A stretch of DNA of 48,710 bases, from NCBI GenBank assembly GCA_017482345.1, contig JAFUNB010000031.1, positions 1 through 48,710 of the forward strand. Reading direction: 5' to 3'. The stretch is from Oscillibacter sp. GTDB taxonomy: Bacteria; Bacillota; Clostridia; Oscillospirales; Oscillospiraceae. The position numbers were made by a program, and so were the translations under genes. The notes beneath the pieces were generated by a model. That model saw only the letters and a list, made by a program, of their open reading frames with translations, was not told where the DNA came from and searched no databases. Positions 1 to 7,356 of this stretch are shown here, in pieces (the stretch's first letter is position 1; each line of letters opens with the position of its first letter).

Positions 1-654
1 CTGGCCGAGGCCTATAAGAAGGGCATCACCGGCGACGAGATCATCCCCATCAAGTTCGCCGCCACCCGCAAGACCCCGGAGATCGTGGTGGACAAGGACG
101 AGTTCCCCCGTCCCGGCACCACGCTGGAGGGCCTGGGCAAGCTGCGTGCCGTTCTCGGCCCCGATGGCTTCACCACCGCCGGAAACGCCTCCGGTATGAA
201 CGACGGCGCGGCCTTCGTGCTGATGATGACTGCTGAGAAGGCCAAGGAACTGGGCTATGAGCCCATCGCCCGCTGGGTCACCGGCAGCGATGTTGGCGTG
301 CAGCCCAGCGTCATGGGCATCGGTCCCGCTTATTCCAACCTGAAGGCCCTGAAGCAGGCCGGCCTGACCATCGACGATCTGGATGTGTTCGAGTGCAACG
401 AGGCCTTCGCCGCCCAGAACCTGTCCGTCATTAAGGAGATGGAGAGCCTGTCCGGCAAGACCATTGATATGGCCAAGTGGAACCCCAACGGCGGCGCCAT
501 TGCCATCGGCCATCCCAACGGTGCCTCCGGCGCCCGCGTGGGCATGTTCGCTATGAAACAGCTGGAACTGACCGGCGGTAAGTACGGCCTGTTCTCCTCC
601 TGCTGCGGCGGCGGCCACGGCACCACCACGGTCATCGAAAATCTGCGCAGATAA
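1..654 (+). CDS. Acetyl-CoA acetyltransferase (thiolase), C-terminal part
   Basis: The reading frame is open from the first base, so the 5' end lies outside the window. About 217 of the usual ~390 residues are present. Thiolases condense two acetyl-CoA to acetoacetyl-CoA or run the reverse cleavage. In clostridia this is the entry step to butyrate. The C-terminal domain is clear: a CNEAFAAQ block, the GGAIAIGHPNGASGAR block with the active-site His of the GHP motif, and the terminal CCGGGHG block carrying the catalytic Cys. A strong terminator follows, so this is the end of its transcript. Chain-length specificity cannot be judged. The family call is secure. Confidence 0.95.
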   Translation: MAEAYKKGITGDEIIPIKFAATRKTPEIVVDKDEFPRPGTTLEGLGKLRAVLGPDGFTTAGNASGMNDGAAFVLMMTAEKAKELGYEPIARWVTGSDVGVQPSVMGIGPAYSNLKALKQAGLTIDDLDVFECNEAFAAQNLSVIKEMESLSGKTIDMAKWNPNGGAIAIGHPNGASGARVGMFAMKQLELTGGKYGLFSSCCGGGHGTTTVIENLRR

Positions 655-666
655 TCTGAATTAAAC

Positions 667-711
667 AGCGCGCACGATGGAATGAAACCTCCATGGTGCG
701 CGCTATATTTT
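667..711 (+). terminator. Rho-independent terminator after the thiolase
   Basis: Arms of 14 bases (667-680 and 691-704, one mismatch) enclose a 10-base loop and are followed by an AT-rich ATATTTT tract. It begins 12 bases after the thiolase stop codon. Confidence 0.8.
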
Positions 712-781
712 GCAAACATGATTGAAAAATCTGCCGGGAGTAGGTGTCAAAGGGCGGAACATACTACGATGGGTGATGTGT

Positions 782-2095
782 ATGCCGAAGTCTGTATGGT
801 CGGAAATTTCGCTTCCGGCCTTTCCCGAACTGGAACACGATATGAAAACGGATGTGCTGATCATCGGCGGCGGAATGGCGGGACTGCTGACCGCCCATTT
901 GCTCCGAAGGAGCGGCGTGGACTGCCTGCTGGTGGAGGCGGAGCGGATCTGCGGCGGCGTCACGGGAAACACCACCGCCAAGGTGACCAGCCAGCACGGC
1001 CTGTGCTATGATAAGCTGTGCCGCCGGTTTGATGACGATACCGCCCGGCTGTACTGGCAGGCCAATGAGGCGGCGCTGGAGCAGTTTCGCCGGGAGACGG
1101 AGGGGATGGACTGCGACTGGCAGGAGCGGGACCACTTCGTCTACAGCTGCTCCGCGCCGGAAAAGCTGGAGGCGGAGCTGGCTGCCCTGCAGCGGATCGG
1201 AGTCAAAGCGGACTTTGCGGCGCGTCTCCCGCTGCCTTTTGCCACGGTTGGCGCCGTCCGGTTTTCCCACCAGGCCCAGTTCCATCCGCTGAAATTCATC
1301 TCCGGTATCGTGGACGGTCTGCGGATCTTTGAGCAGACGCCGGTGCGCGCCTTTGAGGGCACCACCGCCGTGACGGACAGTGGCCGGATCCGGGCGTCGA
1401 AGATCATCGTGACCACCCATTTTCCCCTCCTCAACAAGCACGGCGGCTACTTTCTGAAGCTGTATCAGCAAAGGGCCTATGTGCTGGCGGTGGAGGGCGC
1501 CGGGAATGTGGGCGGCATGTATCTGGGGGCAGACCCCGGCGGACTGTCCTTCCGCAATCATCAAGGGCTGCTGTTCATCGGCGGCGGCAGCCACCGGACG
1601 GGAAAACAGGGAAACGGCTGGATGGAGCTGGAGCGCTTTGCACAGGCGCACTATCCCGCATCACCGGTGCGTTACCGCTGGGCGGCGCAGGACTGCATGA
1701 CGCTGGACGGTTTGCCCTATATCGGCCAATACAGCAAAAATACGCCGGAACTGTACGTGGCTACCGGCTTCAACAAGTGGGGCATGACCGGCTCCATGGC
1801 GGCGGCCATGCTGCTGCGGGATCTGATGGCTGACAAGGAAAATGCCTATACAGCATTATTCGACCCGGCCAGATCCATCCTGCGGCCCCAGCTGCTGGCC
1901 AACGGTCTCGGAGCCATGGTGAATCTGGCCACGCCAACCCGGCCCCGCTGCCCCCACATGGGCTGCGCATTAAAATGGAACCCCCACGAGCGCTCCTGGG
2001 ACTGTCCCTGCCACGGCTCCCGCTTTTCGGAACGCGGCGAATTGCTGAACGATCCGGCTACTGGAGACCTGAAAAACGCCCCTCTAAAGCGGTAA
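782..2095 (+). CDS. FAD-dependent oxidoreductase with C-terminal Rieske [2Fe-2S] domain
   Basis: A 437-residue protein of the DadA/glycine-oxidase-like flavoprotein group fused to a Rieske cluster. The dinucleotide fold starts with DVLIIGGGMAG (GGGMAG at residues 29-34), and the VTGNTTAKVTSQHG block is typical of this fusion family. The tail carries C390-x-H392 and C408-x2-H411, the two Cys and two His ligands of a Rieske cluster. The start at 782 keeps the family's usual N-terminus ('KSVW...LPAFPEL'). No strong ribosome site decides it, and ATGs at 776 and 842 are alternatives. The substrate is unknown. The protein is probably cytosolic, as no signal peptide or membrane segment is seen. It is monocistronic, with a terminator right behind it. 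Confidence 0.88.
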   Translation: MPKSVWSEISLPAFPELEHDMKTDVLIIGGGMAGLLTAHLLRRSGVDCLLVEAERICGGVTGNTTAKVTSQHGLCYDKLCRRFDDDTARLYWQANEAALEQFRRETEGMDCDWQERDHFVYSCSAPEKLEAELAALQRIGVKADFAARLPLPFATVGAVRFSHQAQFHPLKFISGIVDGLRIFEQTPVRAFEGTTAVTDSGRIRASKIIVTTHFPLLNKHGGYFLKLYQQRAYVLAVEGAGNVGGMYLGADPGGLSFRNHQGLLFIGGGSHRTGKQGNGWMELERFAQAHYPASPVRYRWAAQDCMTLDGLPYIGQYSKNTPELYVATGFNKWGMTGSMAAAMLLRDLMADKENAYTALFDPARSILRPQLLANGLGAMVNLATPTRPRCPHMGCALKWNPHERSWDCPCHGSRFSERGELLNDPATGDLKNAPLKR

Positions 2096-2106
2096 TACGC
2101 AAAAAT

Positions 2107-2132
2107 GCCCCCTGCCAAAAGCGGCAGGGGGC
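2107..2132. terminator. Bidirectional terminator between convergent genes
   Basis: A perfect 10-bp GCCCCCTGCC stem with a 6-base AAAAGC loop. GTCAGTTTTT follows on the plus strand and ATTTTTGCG on the minus strand, so it can end both the flavoprotein gene and the minus-strand gene that stops at 2149. Confidence 0.85.
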
Positions 2133-2148
2133 GTCAGTTTTTCATGAT

Positions 2149-2457
2149 TCAGCGGGCCAGAATGGTGTCCAGATACCGGCTGATGCGGAAACAGTCCTCC
2201 TCAGTCAGCTCCTCGGTGAATTCCTCCTCCGGCGCATAGCCCCATTCGTCCTCCCGGGGCTCTTTTTCGGATGTAAAGCTAAAAACCTTGCCATACTTCA
2301 CGCAGACTTCCGTGTGGATGGTGGCGTTTTCCGTGTCGAAGGAGAAGCCGTACACGGTGATCTTGCCGAATTTTCCCATGTGGGTAAAGCGCTCCTCGAT
2401 GATCTCGATGTCAACGGGGCGGTCCGTATAGGCCTGTGTCAGTGCGTCCAGTGTCAT
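2149..2457 (-). CDS. Hypothetical protein, 102 aa
   Basis: Not recognised. It is a small acidic soluble protein (runs such as EKEPREDEW and EEEFTEELTEED) with no membrane segment, signal peptide or Cys motif. The start at 2457 is chosen because AGGAGGAGACCGCCC precedes ATG with normal spacing. An upstream in-frame ATG at 2517 lacks a ribosome site. It is transcribed alone between a shared terminator and the divergent greA-type gene. It looks like a conserved cytosolic protein of unknown role. Confidence 0.7.
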   Translation of the reverse strand: MTLDALTQAYTDRPVDIEIIEERFTHMGKFGKITVYGFSFDTENATIHTEVCVKYGKVFSFTSEKEPREDEWGYAPEEEFTEELTEEDCFRISRYLDTILAR

Positions 2458-2614
2458 GGGCGGTCTCCTCCTGTGTGGTGATAGGTTTATGGTATCTTGC
2501 TCAGCGGAAAATGTCAAGCGGCGGCCGCGCCGTCAAATTCAGCTCGACTTCGGCGGGCGGTTGTGGTAGCATGGAGGAGATGATTCTCCCACAGGGAGTA
2601 TGGAGGAACCGGAC

Positions 2615-3118
2615 ATGTACGATGAACTGACGGAAGTTGATATCAAGAAAATGCAGGAGGAGATCGACCATCGGGTGCGGGTGCTGCGGCCCCAGCTGAT
2701 CGAGGAGGTCAAGGTCACCCGGGCATTTGGCGATCTCAGCGAAAATTACGAATACAAGTGCGCCAAGCAGGCGAAAAACCGCAACGAGAGCCGCATCCGC
2801 TATCTGGAGCGGATGATCCGCACCGCCAAGGTCATTCAGGTGAAGGGCGGGGAGGACACCGTGGGCCTGTTTGACAAGGTGACCATCTTCAACGAGATGG
2901 TGAAGCAGGAGATGACCATTCAGATCGTCACCACCCTGCGGCAGGATGCCCTGAAAGGCCTCATCAGCAAGGAGTCTCCCGTGGGCAAGGCGCTGCTGGG
3001 CCACAAGGTGGGCGACCGCGTGGAGGTGGAGGTGAACCCTACCCTGAAATACACGGTGGAGATCCGCGGCCTGGAAAAGGGCGAGGACGACGAGAGTCTG
3101 GACATCAGTGCCTACTGA
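2615..3118 (+). CDS. greA: Transcription elongation factor, GreA/GreB family
   Basis: A 167-residue protein with an N-terminal helical hairpin (roughly residues 1-80) and a C-terminal FKBP-like domain. The hairpin tip carries GDLSENYEYKCAK, the acidic D/E residues that Gre factors insert into the RNA polymerase secondary channel to stimulate cleavage of backtracked RNA. The C-terminal SPVGKALLGHKVGD segment is also typical. The start at 2615 has GGAGGA eight bases upstream. An in-frame ATG at 2600 lies inside that ribosome site and is rejected. It is slightly longer than the ~158 residues of standard GreA, so a GreA paralogue is possible. Monocistronic, with its own terminator. Confidence 0.88.
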   Translation: MYDELTEVDIKKMQEEIDHRVRVLRPQLIEEVKVTRAFGDLSENYEYKCAKQAKNRNESRIRYLERMIRTAKVIQVKGGEDTVGLFDKVTIFNEMVKQEMTIQIVTTLRQDALKGLISKESPVGKALLGHKVGDRVEVEVNPTLKYTVEIRGLEKGEDDESLDISAY

Positions 3119-3123
3119 ACATT

Positions 3124-3153
3124 CCGCTCCGGCAGCTGCCGGAGCGGTTTTTT
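3124..3153 (+). terminator. Rho-independent terminator after greA
   Basis: A perfect 24-base palindrome (3124-3147) with the core CCGCTCCGGCAG followed by six T residues. Confidence 0.92.
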
Positions 3154-3158
3154 GCATC

Positions 3159-3187
3159 TTTTCAAGTGGTGGCGGGTTTGCTATACT
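3159..3187 (+). promoter_or_regulatory. Predicted promoter of the radical SAM / ArsC-like / dus operon
   Basis: A weak -35 TTTTCA (3159-3164), a 17-base spacer and a good -10 TATACT (3182-3187). It lies between the upstream terminator and the ATG at 3214. Confidence 0.5.
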
Positions 3188-3213
3188 GAAAGGGCGGAAG
3201 GAGGGGAGCGCTT

Positions 3214-4086
3214 ATGCATGAGATCGAAGCAAAGACCATCCTGTCCGCCAAAAACGGGATCAACGTCTACCGCGGCTGTACCCACGGCTGCATTTACTGC
3301 GATTCCCGCAGCACCTGCTACCAGATGGACCACATGTTTGAGGACGTGGCGGTGAAGAAAAACGCGCCGGAGCTGCTGGAGGATGCATTGCGCCGCCGGC
3401 GCAAGCCCTGCATGATCGGCACCGGCTCCATGTGCGACCCCTATCTGCCGCTGGAGCGGGAGGCGCAGGTGACCCGCCGCTGTCTGGAGGTCATTCGCCG
3501 CCACGGCTGCGGCGTGTCCGTCCTGACGAAATCCGACCTGATCCTGCGGGATCTGGAGCTGCTGAAGGAGATCAACCAACAGGCGAGAGCGGTGGTCTGC
3601 ACCACCTTCACCACCTTTGATGAAGAGCTGTGCCGGATTCTGGAGCCCAATGCTCCCACCACCCGCCAGCGGTTCGAGATGCTGCGCACCATGCGGGAAA
3701 ATGGCATCTCCACCGGCGTTTGGCTATGTCCCATTCTGCCCTACCTCAACGATACAGAGGAGAATCTGTGGGGCCTGCTGGACTACTGCTGGCGCGCCGG
3801 GGTGGAGGCCATTGTCTGCTTCGGCATGGGCGTCACCCTGCGGGACGGCAGCCGGGAGTATTTCTACCGTCAGCTGGACCGCCATTTCCCAGGGCTCCGG
3901 GAGCGCTATACCCGCGCCTTCGGTCAGAGCTACGTGTGTCCCAGTCCCAATGAAAAACCCTTACAGCGCCTGTTTGAGGCGGAATGCCGCGATCACGGCG
4001 TCATCTGCCGACCGGAGGAGGCCTTCGCCTGGATGTCCGCCTTTGAGGATGGAACCACCCGTGCCCAGCAGAGCCTGTTTACATGA
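3214..4086 (+). CDS. Radical SAM protein, SplB-like family
   Basis: A 290-residue radical SAM protein. The cluster motif is C22-x3-C26-x2-C29 (GCTHGCIYCD), followed by the GTGSMCDPYLPLE region typical of the SplB/COG1533 group, which includes spore photoproduct lyase relatives of unknown substrate. GGAGGGGAG lies just upstream of the ATG. It is the first gene of a tight three-gene operon with an ArsC/Spx-like protein and a tRNA-dihydrouridine synthase. An RNA-related role is possible from context, but this is only an inference. True SplB features beyond the cluster motif could not be confirmed. Confidence 0.85.
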   Translation: MHEIEAKTILSAKNGINVYRGCTHGCIYCDSRSTCYQMDHMFEDVAVKKNAPELLEDALRRRRKPCMIGTGSMCDPYLPLEREAQVTRRCLEVIRRHGCGVSVLTKSDLILRDLELLKEINQQARAVVCTTFTTFDEELCRILEPNAPTTRQRFEMLRTMRENGISTGVWLCPILPYLNDTEENLWGLLDYCWRAGVEAIVCFGMGVTLRDGSREYFYRQLDRHFPGLRERYTRAFGQSYVCPSPNEKPLQRLFEAECRDHGVICRPEEAFAWMSAFEDGTTRAQQSLFT

Positions 4087-4100
4087 AGGAGGAACCCCAT

Positions 4101-4451
4101 ATGGTATTTGTATGCTATCCCAAATGCACCACCTGCCAGAAGGCCAAGGCATGGCTGGCGGAGCAGGGCGTTGCCGCCGATGTGCGGGACATTAAGCTGG
4201 ACAACCCCACGGCAGAGGAGCTGCGCCTTTGGTGGCAGCAAAGCGGCCTGCCCCTGAAGAAGTTTTTCAACACCAGCGGCCTGCAGTATAAGGCGCTGGG
4301 CCTGAAGGACAAGCTGCCCACCATGACCGAGGAGGAGCAGATCGCCCTCCTTGCCACGGACGGCATGCTGGTGAAGCGCCCCATTCTGGTGGGCGGGGAT
4401 TTTGTGCTGGTCGGTTTCCGGCAGAAGGAATGGGAAGAGAAGCTGGTATGA
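4101..4451 (+). CDS. ArsC/Spx-like thioredoxin-fold protein
   Basis: A 116-residue protein with the arsenate-reductase/Spx fold. It has an N-terminal VCYPKCTTCQKAK redox motif (C9-x2-C12), the FFNTSGLQYKALGLKDKL block and the KRPILVGGDFVLVGFRQKEW C-terminal block. Proteins of this shape are either glutaredoxin-type arsenate reductases or Spx-like regulators that bind RNA polymerase. The CxxC pair occurs in both, so the role is open. The start at 4101 is set by AAGGAGG nine bases upstream, not by the in-frame ATG at 4083, which overlaps the previous stop codon. It sits in an operon with its neighbours and shares an ATGA overlap with dus. Confidence 0.85.
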   Translation: MVFVCYPKCTTCQKAKAWLAEQGVAADVRDIKLDNPTAEELRLWWQQSGLPLKKFFNTSGLQYKALGLKDKLPTMTEEEQIALLATDGMLVKRPILVGGDFVLVGFRQKEWEEKLV

Positions 4452-5413
4452 TCGAACGAATTGATTTGGCGCCGCTGGACGGCATCACCAAGGTGGTGTT
4501 CCGTCAGGTGTGGGCGCGGCATTTTGGCGGCGCGGACCGCTATTTTATGCCCTTTTTCTCCCCCACGGACCACCACACCATCACCCCCCGGGACTTCCGG
4601 GAGATCGACCCGGCGGTGAACGCCAACCTGCCCTCCGTGCCCCAGATCATGAGCTGCAAGGCGCCGGATTTCCTTTGGGCCACAGAGCGGTTAAAGGAGA
4701 TGGGCTATACAGAGGTGAACCTGAATCTGGGCTGCCCCTCCGGCACCGTCACCGCCAAGGGGAAGGGCTCCGGCTTTCTGGCAAAGCCGGAGGAGCTGGA
4801 CCGCTTCTTTGACGAGGTGTTTTCCAAAACCGTGCTGCCGGTGTCCGTCAAGACCCGCATGGGCATCCAGAGCACGGAGGAGTTCCCCCGGATCCTGGAG
4901 ATCTACAATAAATATCCCATCGAGTGTCTGACCATCCACGCCCGGGTGCAGAAGGAGAAGTACCGGGGCGAGGTGCATCTGGACGAGTTCGCCCAGGCGC
5001 TGGCGGAGAGCAAAAACCCCGTGTGCTACAACGGCGACCTGCGCACCGTCGGCGAGGTGCAGGCCTTCACGGAGCGGTTTCCCACGGTGAACGCCGTCAT
5101 GATCGGCCGCGGCGCTGTGGCCGACCCGGCCCTGGTCCGGAAGCTGAAGGGCGGCAGCGCCGCCACCCGGGAGGAGCTGCAGGACTTCATGCAGGCCCTG
5201 TACCACTCCTATCAGGACTGGTACGGACAGGTGGGCACCGCCGCCCAGCGGATGCGGGAGATCTGGTTCTACCTGATCCACCTGTTCGACGACGCGGAAA
5301 AGCTGAACAAGAAGCTGCGCCGGTTCAAAAACCCCGGCGAATACGAGACCATTGAGGCCGCCATCTTCGCGGAGCTGCCCCTGCGGCAGGACTCCCAGGG
5401 CGATCTGATCTGA
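4448..5413 (+). CDS. tRNA-dihydrouridine synthase
   Basis: A 321-residue FMN enzyme that reduces uridine to dihydrouridine in tRNA D- and variable-loop positions. The TIM-barrel signature is complete: LAPLDGITKVVFR at the N-terminus, NLNLGCPSGTVTAKGKGSGFL with the catalytic Cys at 96, SVKTRMG, LTIHARVQKEKYRG, the NGDLRT segment, and the phosphate-binding MIGRGAVADPAL. The ATG at 4448 overlaps the upstream stop as ATGA, indicating translational coupling. It ends the operon before a strong terminator. Which Dus subgroup (A, B or C) it belongs to is not decided here. Confidence 0.95.
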   Translation: MIERIDLAPLDGITKVVFRQVWARHFGGADRYFMPFFSPTDHHTITPRDFREIDPAVNANLPSVPQIMSCKAPDFLWATERLKEMGYTEVNLNLGCPSGTVTAKGKGSGFLAKPEELDRFFDEVFSKTVLPVSVKTRMGIQSTEEFPRILEIYNKYPIECLTIHARVQKEKYRGEVHLDEFAQALAESKNPVCYNGDLRTVGEVQAFTERFPTVNAVMIGRGAVADPALVRKLKGGSAATREELQDFMQALYHSYQDWYGQVGTAAQRMREIWFYLIHLFDDAEKLNKKLRRFKNPGEYETIEAAIFAELPLRQDSQGDLI

Positions 5414-5417
5414 AGAC

Positions 5418-5451
5418 GAAAACGGACACGCCAACCGGCGTGTCCGTTTTC
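5418..5451. terminator. Bidirectional terminator between dus and the PfoR/EIIC gene
   Basis: A 15-bp GAAAACGGACACGCC stem with an AACC loop. T-rich on both strands, between convergent genes. Confidence 0.9.
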
Positions 5452-5484
5452 TATGTCGTCGAAAAGAAGAAAAGAGGAGAGAGA

Positions 5485-6582
5485 TCAGGGAAGCTTCAGA
5501 TCGCCGTCCTTCACCCAGCCGGCCTTGCGGCACAGATGGTTGATGGCGGGGGCCAGAATGGCGGGCAGAACGAAGGAGATGAGAATGAGGCCCGCCCAGT
5601 CGAAGGCGGTGGGGACGATGGCGGCGGCGCCGTTGGCCACGGCCACCTCGCTGGGAGATAGCCAGCCTGTCCAAACGCCCAGCTGACCGCACAGGCCGCA
5701 GGTGCCCATGCCGGAGTTGATGGCGGCGCCGTTCATCTCCAGCTTGAAAATGCAGGTGGCGATGGGGCCGGTGATGGCGGAGGCCACCGTGGGCGCGATC
5801 CAAATGCGGGGGTTTTTCACGATGTTGGGCATCTGCAGCATGGAGGTGCCGATGCCCTGACTGACGAGGCCGCCCCAGCCGTTTTCACGGAAAGACATAA
5901 CGGCGAAGCCCACCATCTGAGCGCAGCAGCCGGCCACGGCCGCGCCGCCGGCAAGGCCGGTCAGACCCAGCACGGAGCAGATGGCGGCGGAGGAGATGGG
6001 CAGCGTCAGTGCCACGCCCACCAGAACGGACACCAGGATACCCATCAGGAAGGGCTGCAGCTCCGTGGCCTTCATGATGAGCTGGCCGAAGGCGGAGGCG
6101 GCGGAGCCGATGGGGGGAGCGATGACCCATGCCGCGCCGATACCCACCAGTGTGGTGACGATGGGGGTCACCAGAATGTCCACCTTCGTCTCCTTGGACA
6201 CGGCCTTGCCGCACTCGGCGGCGATGATGGCCACGAACAAAACCGCCAGCGGGCCGCCGGCCTTGCCCAGGGCGTTGCAGGCGTAGCCTACCGTGGCCAG
6301 CGAGAACAGCACCAGCGGGGGAGCCTGCAGGGCGTAGCCGATGGCGACGGCCATGGCGGGACCGCTCATAAAGGAGCACATGCCGCCGATGGTGTAACCC
6401 ACTTTATTGATCTCGATGATTTGGGCCGTCAGAAAACCGATATGGAACTGAGAGCCGAGGGTGTTCAGAATCGTGCCGATGAGCAGGGAGCAGAACAGGC
6501 CCTGGGCCATGGCGCCCAGCGCGTCAATACCGTAGCGCTTGGCGGAGATGACGATGTTTTTACGTTTCAGAAAAGCTTTCAT
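5485..6582 (-). CDS. PfoR / PTS EIIC-type membrane protein, possible niacin-related transporter
   Basis: A 365-residue, very hydrophobic protein with about nine to ten membrane segments. It resembles the PTS_EIIC_2/PfoR family (named after a perfringolysin O regulator). No PTS IIA or IIB domain or phosphorylation site is seen, so PTS sugar transport is not supported by the sequence alone. The start at 6582 (ATG) is preferred over an in-frame GTG at 6591 because AGGTGA sits five bases upstream. Its promoter region carries a 38-base perfect palindrome, and the next upstream gene encodes a NiaR-like 3H-domain repressor. That suggests the protein moves a niacin-type compound under that repressor. 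This function is an inference. Confidence 0.8.
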   Translation of the reverse strand: MKAFLKRKNIVISAKRYGIDALGAMAQGLFCSLLIGTILNTLGSQFHIGFLTAQIIEINKVGYTIGGMCSFMSGPAMAVAIGYALQAPPLVLFSLATVGYACNALGKAGGPLAVLFVAIIAAECGKAVSKETKVDILVTPIVTTLVGIGAAWVIAPPIGSAASAFGQLIMKATELQPFLMGILVSVLVGVALTLPISSAAICSVLGLTGLAGGAAVAGCCAQMVGFAVMSFRENGWGGLVSQGIGTSMLQMPNIVKNPRIWIAPTVASAITGPIATCIFKLEMNGAAINSGMGTCGLCGQLGVWTGWLSPSEVAVANGAAAIVPTAFDWAGLILISFVLPAILAPAINHLCRKAGWVKDGDLKLP

Positions 6583-6604
6583 GTCATTCACCTGGTTAAA
6601 AAAG

Positions 6605-6642
6605 ATGTGGTAGACAGGTGTCTTGACACCTGTCTACCACAT
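6605..6642. promoter_or_regulatory. Long perfect palindrome, probable repressor operator
   Basis: Two perfectly complementary 18-base arms (6605-6622 and 6625-6642) are separated by TT. Each arm holds GGTAGACAGGTGTC or its complement. The element overlaps the -10 box and predicted start site of the minus-strand promoter, an ideal repression position. The adjacent 3H-domain regulator is the likely binder (inference). Confidence 0.8.
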
Positions 6643-6669
6643 AATACACACTGTAGAGGAGATTGTCAA
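6641..6669 (-). promoter_or_regulatory. Strong promoter of the PfoR/EIIC gene
   Basis: Read on the minus strand: TTGACA (6664-6669), a 17-base spacer, TATTAT (6641-6646). Near-consensus sigma-A promoter with the palindromic operator directly downstream. Confidence 0.88.
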
Positions 6670-6715
6670 TGTAAGTTTCGCCAAATATCGCTCTATACTG
6701 CCGGCAGCCTTTGAC

Positions 6716-7216
6716 TCAATCGTGATAAAGAACGCCGATTTCCTCCAGAGCGGCACAGACTCGCTCAAAAGCCGCCTCGCTGGGGCAGGAGAGGGTGTGG
6801 AGATGGATGCCTTCCGTCAGCGTGGAGAGGAGCTTGGGATCGCTGGCGATGAACTGCACCACATCGTAGCGGCTGGACAGCTGCAGCGGGCCGGTCAGCT
6901 GGCCGTAGATGGGATGCTCCACGATCACATCCACCACGGTGCAGCCCTGATCCACCATGGCGTTCAGCTCGGCCTCCATGCCGGCAAAGTCGTGTTGACA
7001 GGCCACCTGCCGAACGAAACCGGCTGTCTCCTGTAGAATGACGTATCCCCGGGGCGTGGCGGAAATATCGGCGCCTGCGGCCCGCAACAGGGCGATATCG
7101 CCCACGATGACCTGCCGGCTGACCGAAAACTGGCTTGCCAGCGCAGTGGCGCTGACGGGCTGGTCAGAGCGCTGTAAAATTTCACGAATGGCCTGACGGC
7201 GTTCTTCCGCACGCAT
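6716..7216 (-). CDS. niaR: Transcription repressor with HTH and 3H domain (NiaR/YrxA-like)
   Basis: A 166-residue protein with an N-terminal winged-helix HTH (residues ~1-60, including SATALASQFSVSRQVIVGDI) and a C-terminal 3H domain. The domain's conserved histidines appear in ACQHDF, VEHPIYGQL and GIHLHTL. This is the architecture of NiaR (YrxA), the niacin-sensing repressor of NAD synthesis and niacin uptake in Firmicutes. GGGGGA lies seven bases before the ATG. It has its own promoter and is co-directional with the PfoR/EIIC gene, whose promoter carries the palindrome. The family call is strong; the ligand and the target site are inferred. Confidence 0.87.
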   Translation of the reverse strand: MRAEERRQAIREILQRSDQPVSATALASQFSVSRQVIVGDIALLRAAGADISATPRGYVILQETAGFVRQVACQHDFAGMEAELNAMVDQGCTVVDVIVEHPIYGQLTGPLQLSSRYDVVQFIASDPKLLSTLTEGIHLHTLSCPSEAAFERVCAALEEIGVLYHD

Positions 7217-7249
7217 AGGAATGTCCCCCTTTGTTCATGTCATGACAGC

Positions 7250-7277
7250 AGTATATCACACTGCCGGACATTTGCAA
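7250..7277 (-). promoter_or_regulatory. Promoter of the 3H-domain repressor gene
   Basis: Minus strand: TTGCAA (7272-7277), a 16-base spacer, TATACT (7250-7255). A small palindrome TGTCATGACA (7238-7247) lies just downstream and could be an autoregulatory site, though it does not resemble the 38-base palindrome. Confidence 0.7.
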
Positions 7278-7281
7278 AGAA

Positions 7282-7310
7282 AAAAGGAGAGTACCGGGTA
7301 CTCTCCTTTT
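7282..7310 (-). terminator. Terminator of the liv operon
   Basis: A 13-bp AAAAGGAGAGTAC stem with a 3-base loop, followed on the minus strand by TTTTTTC. It lies 47 bases beyond the livF stop codon. Confidence 0.9.
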
Positions 7311-7356
7311 GAATATCGCGATGCAGTTTTTTCGCGTCAAAACCCGGCGCAGCGGA

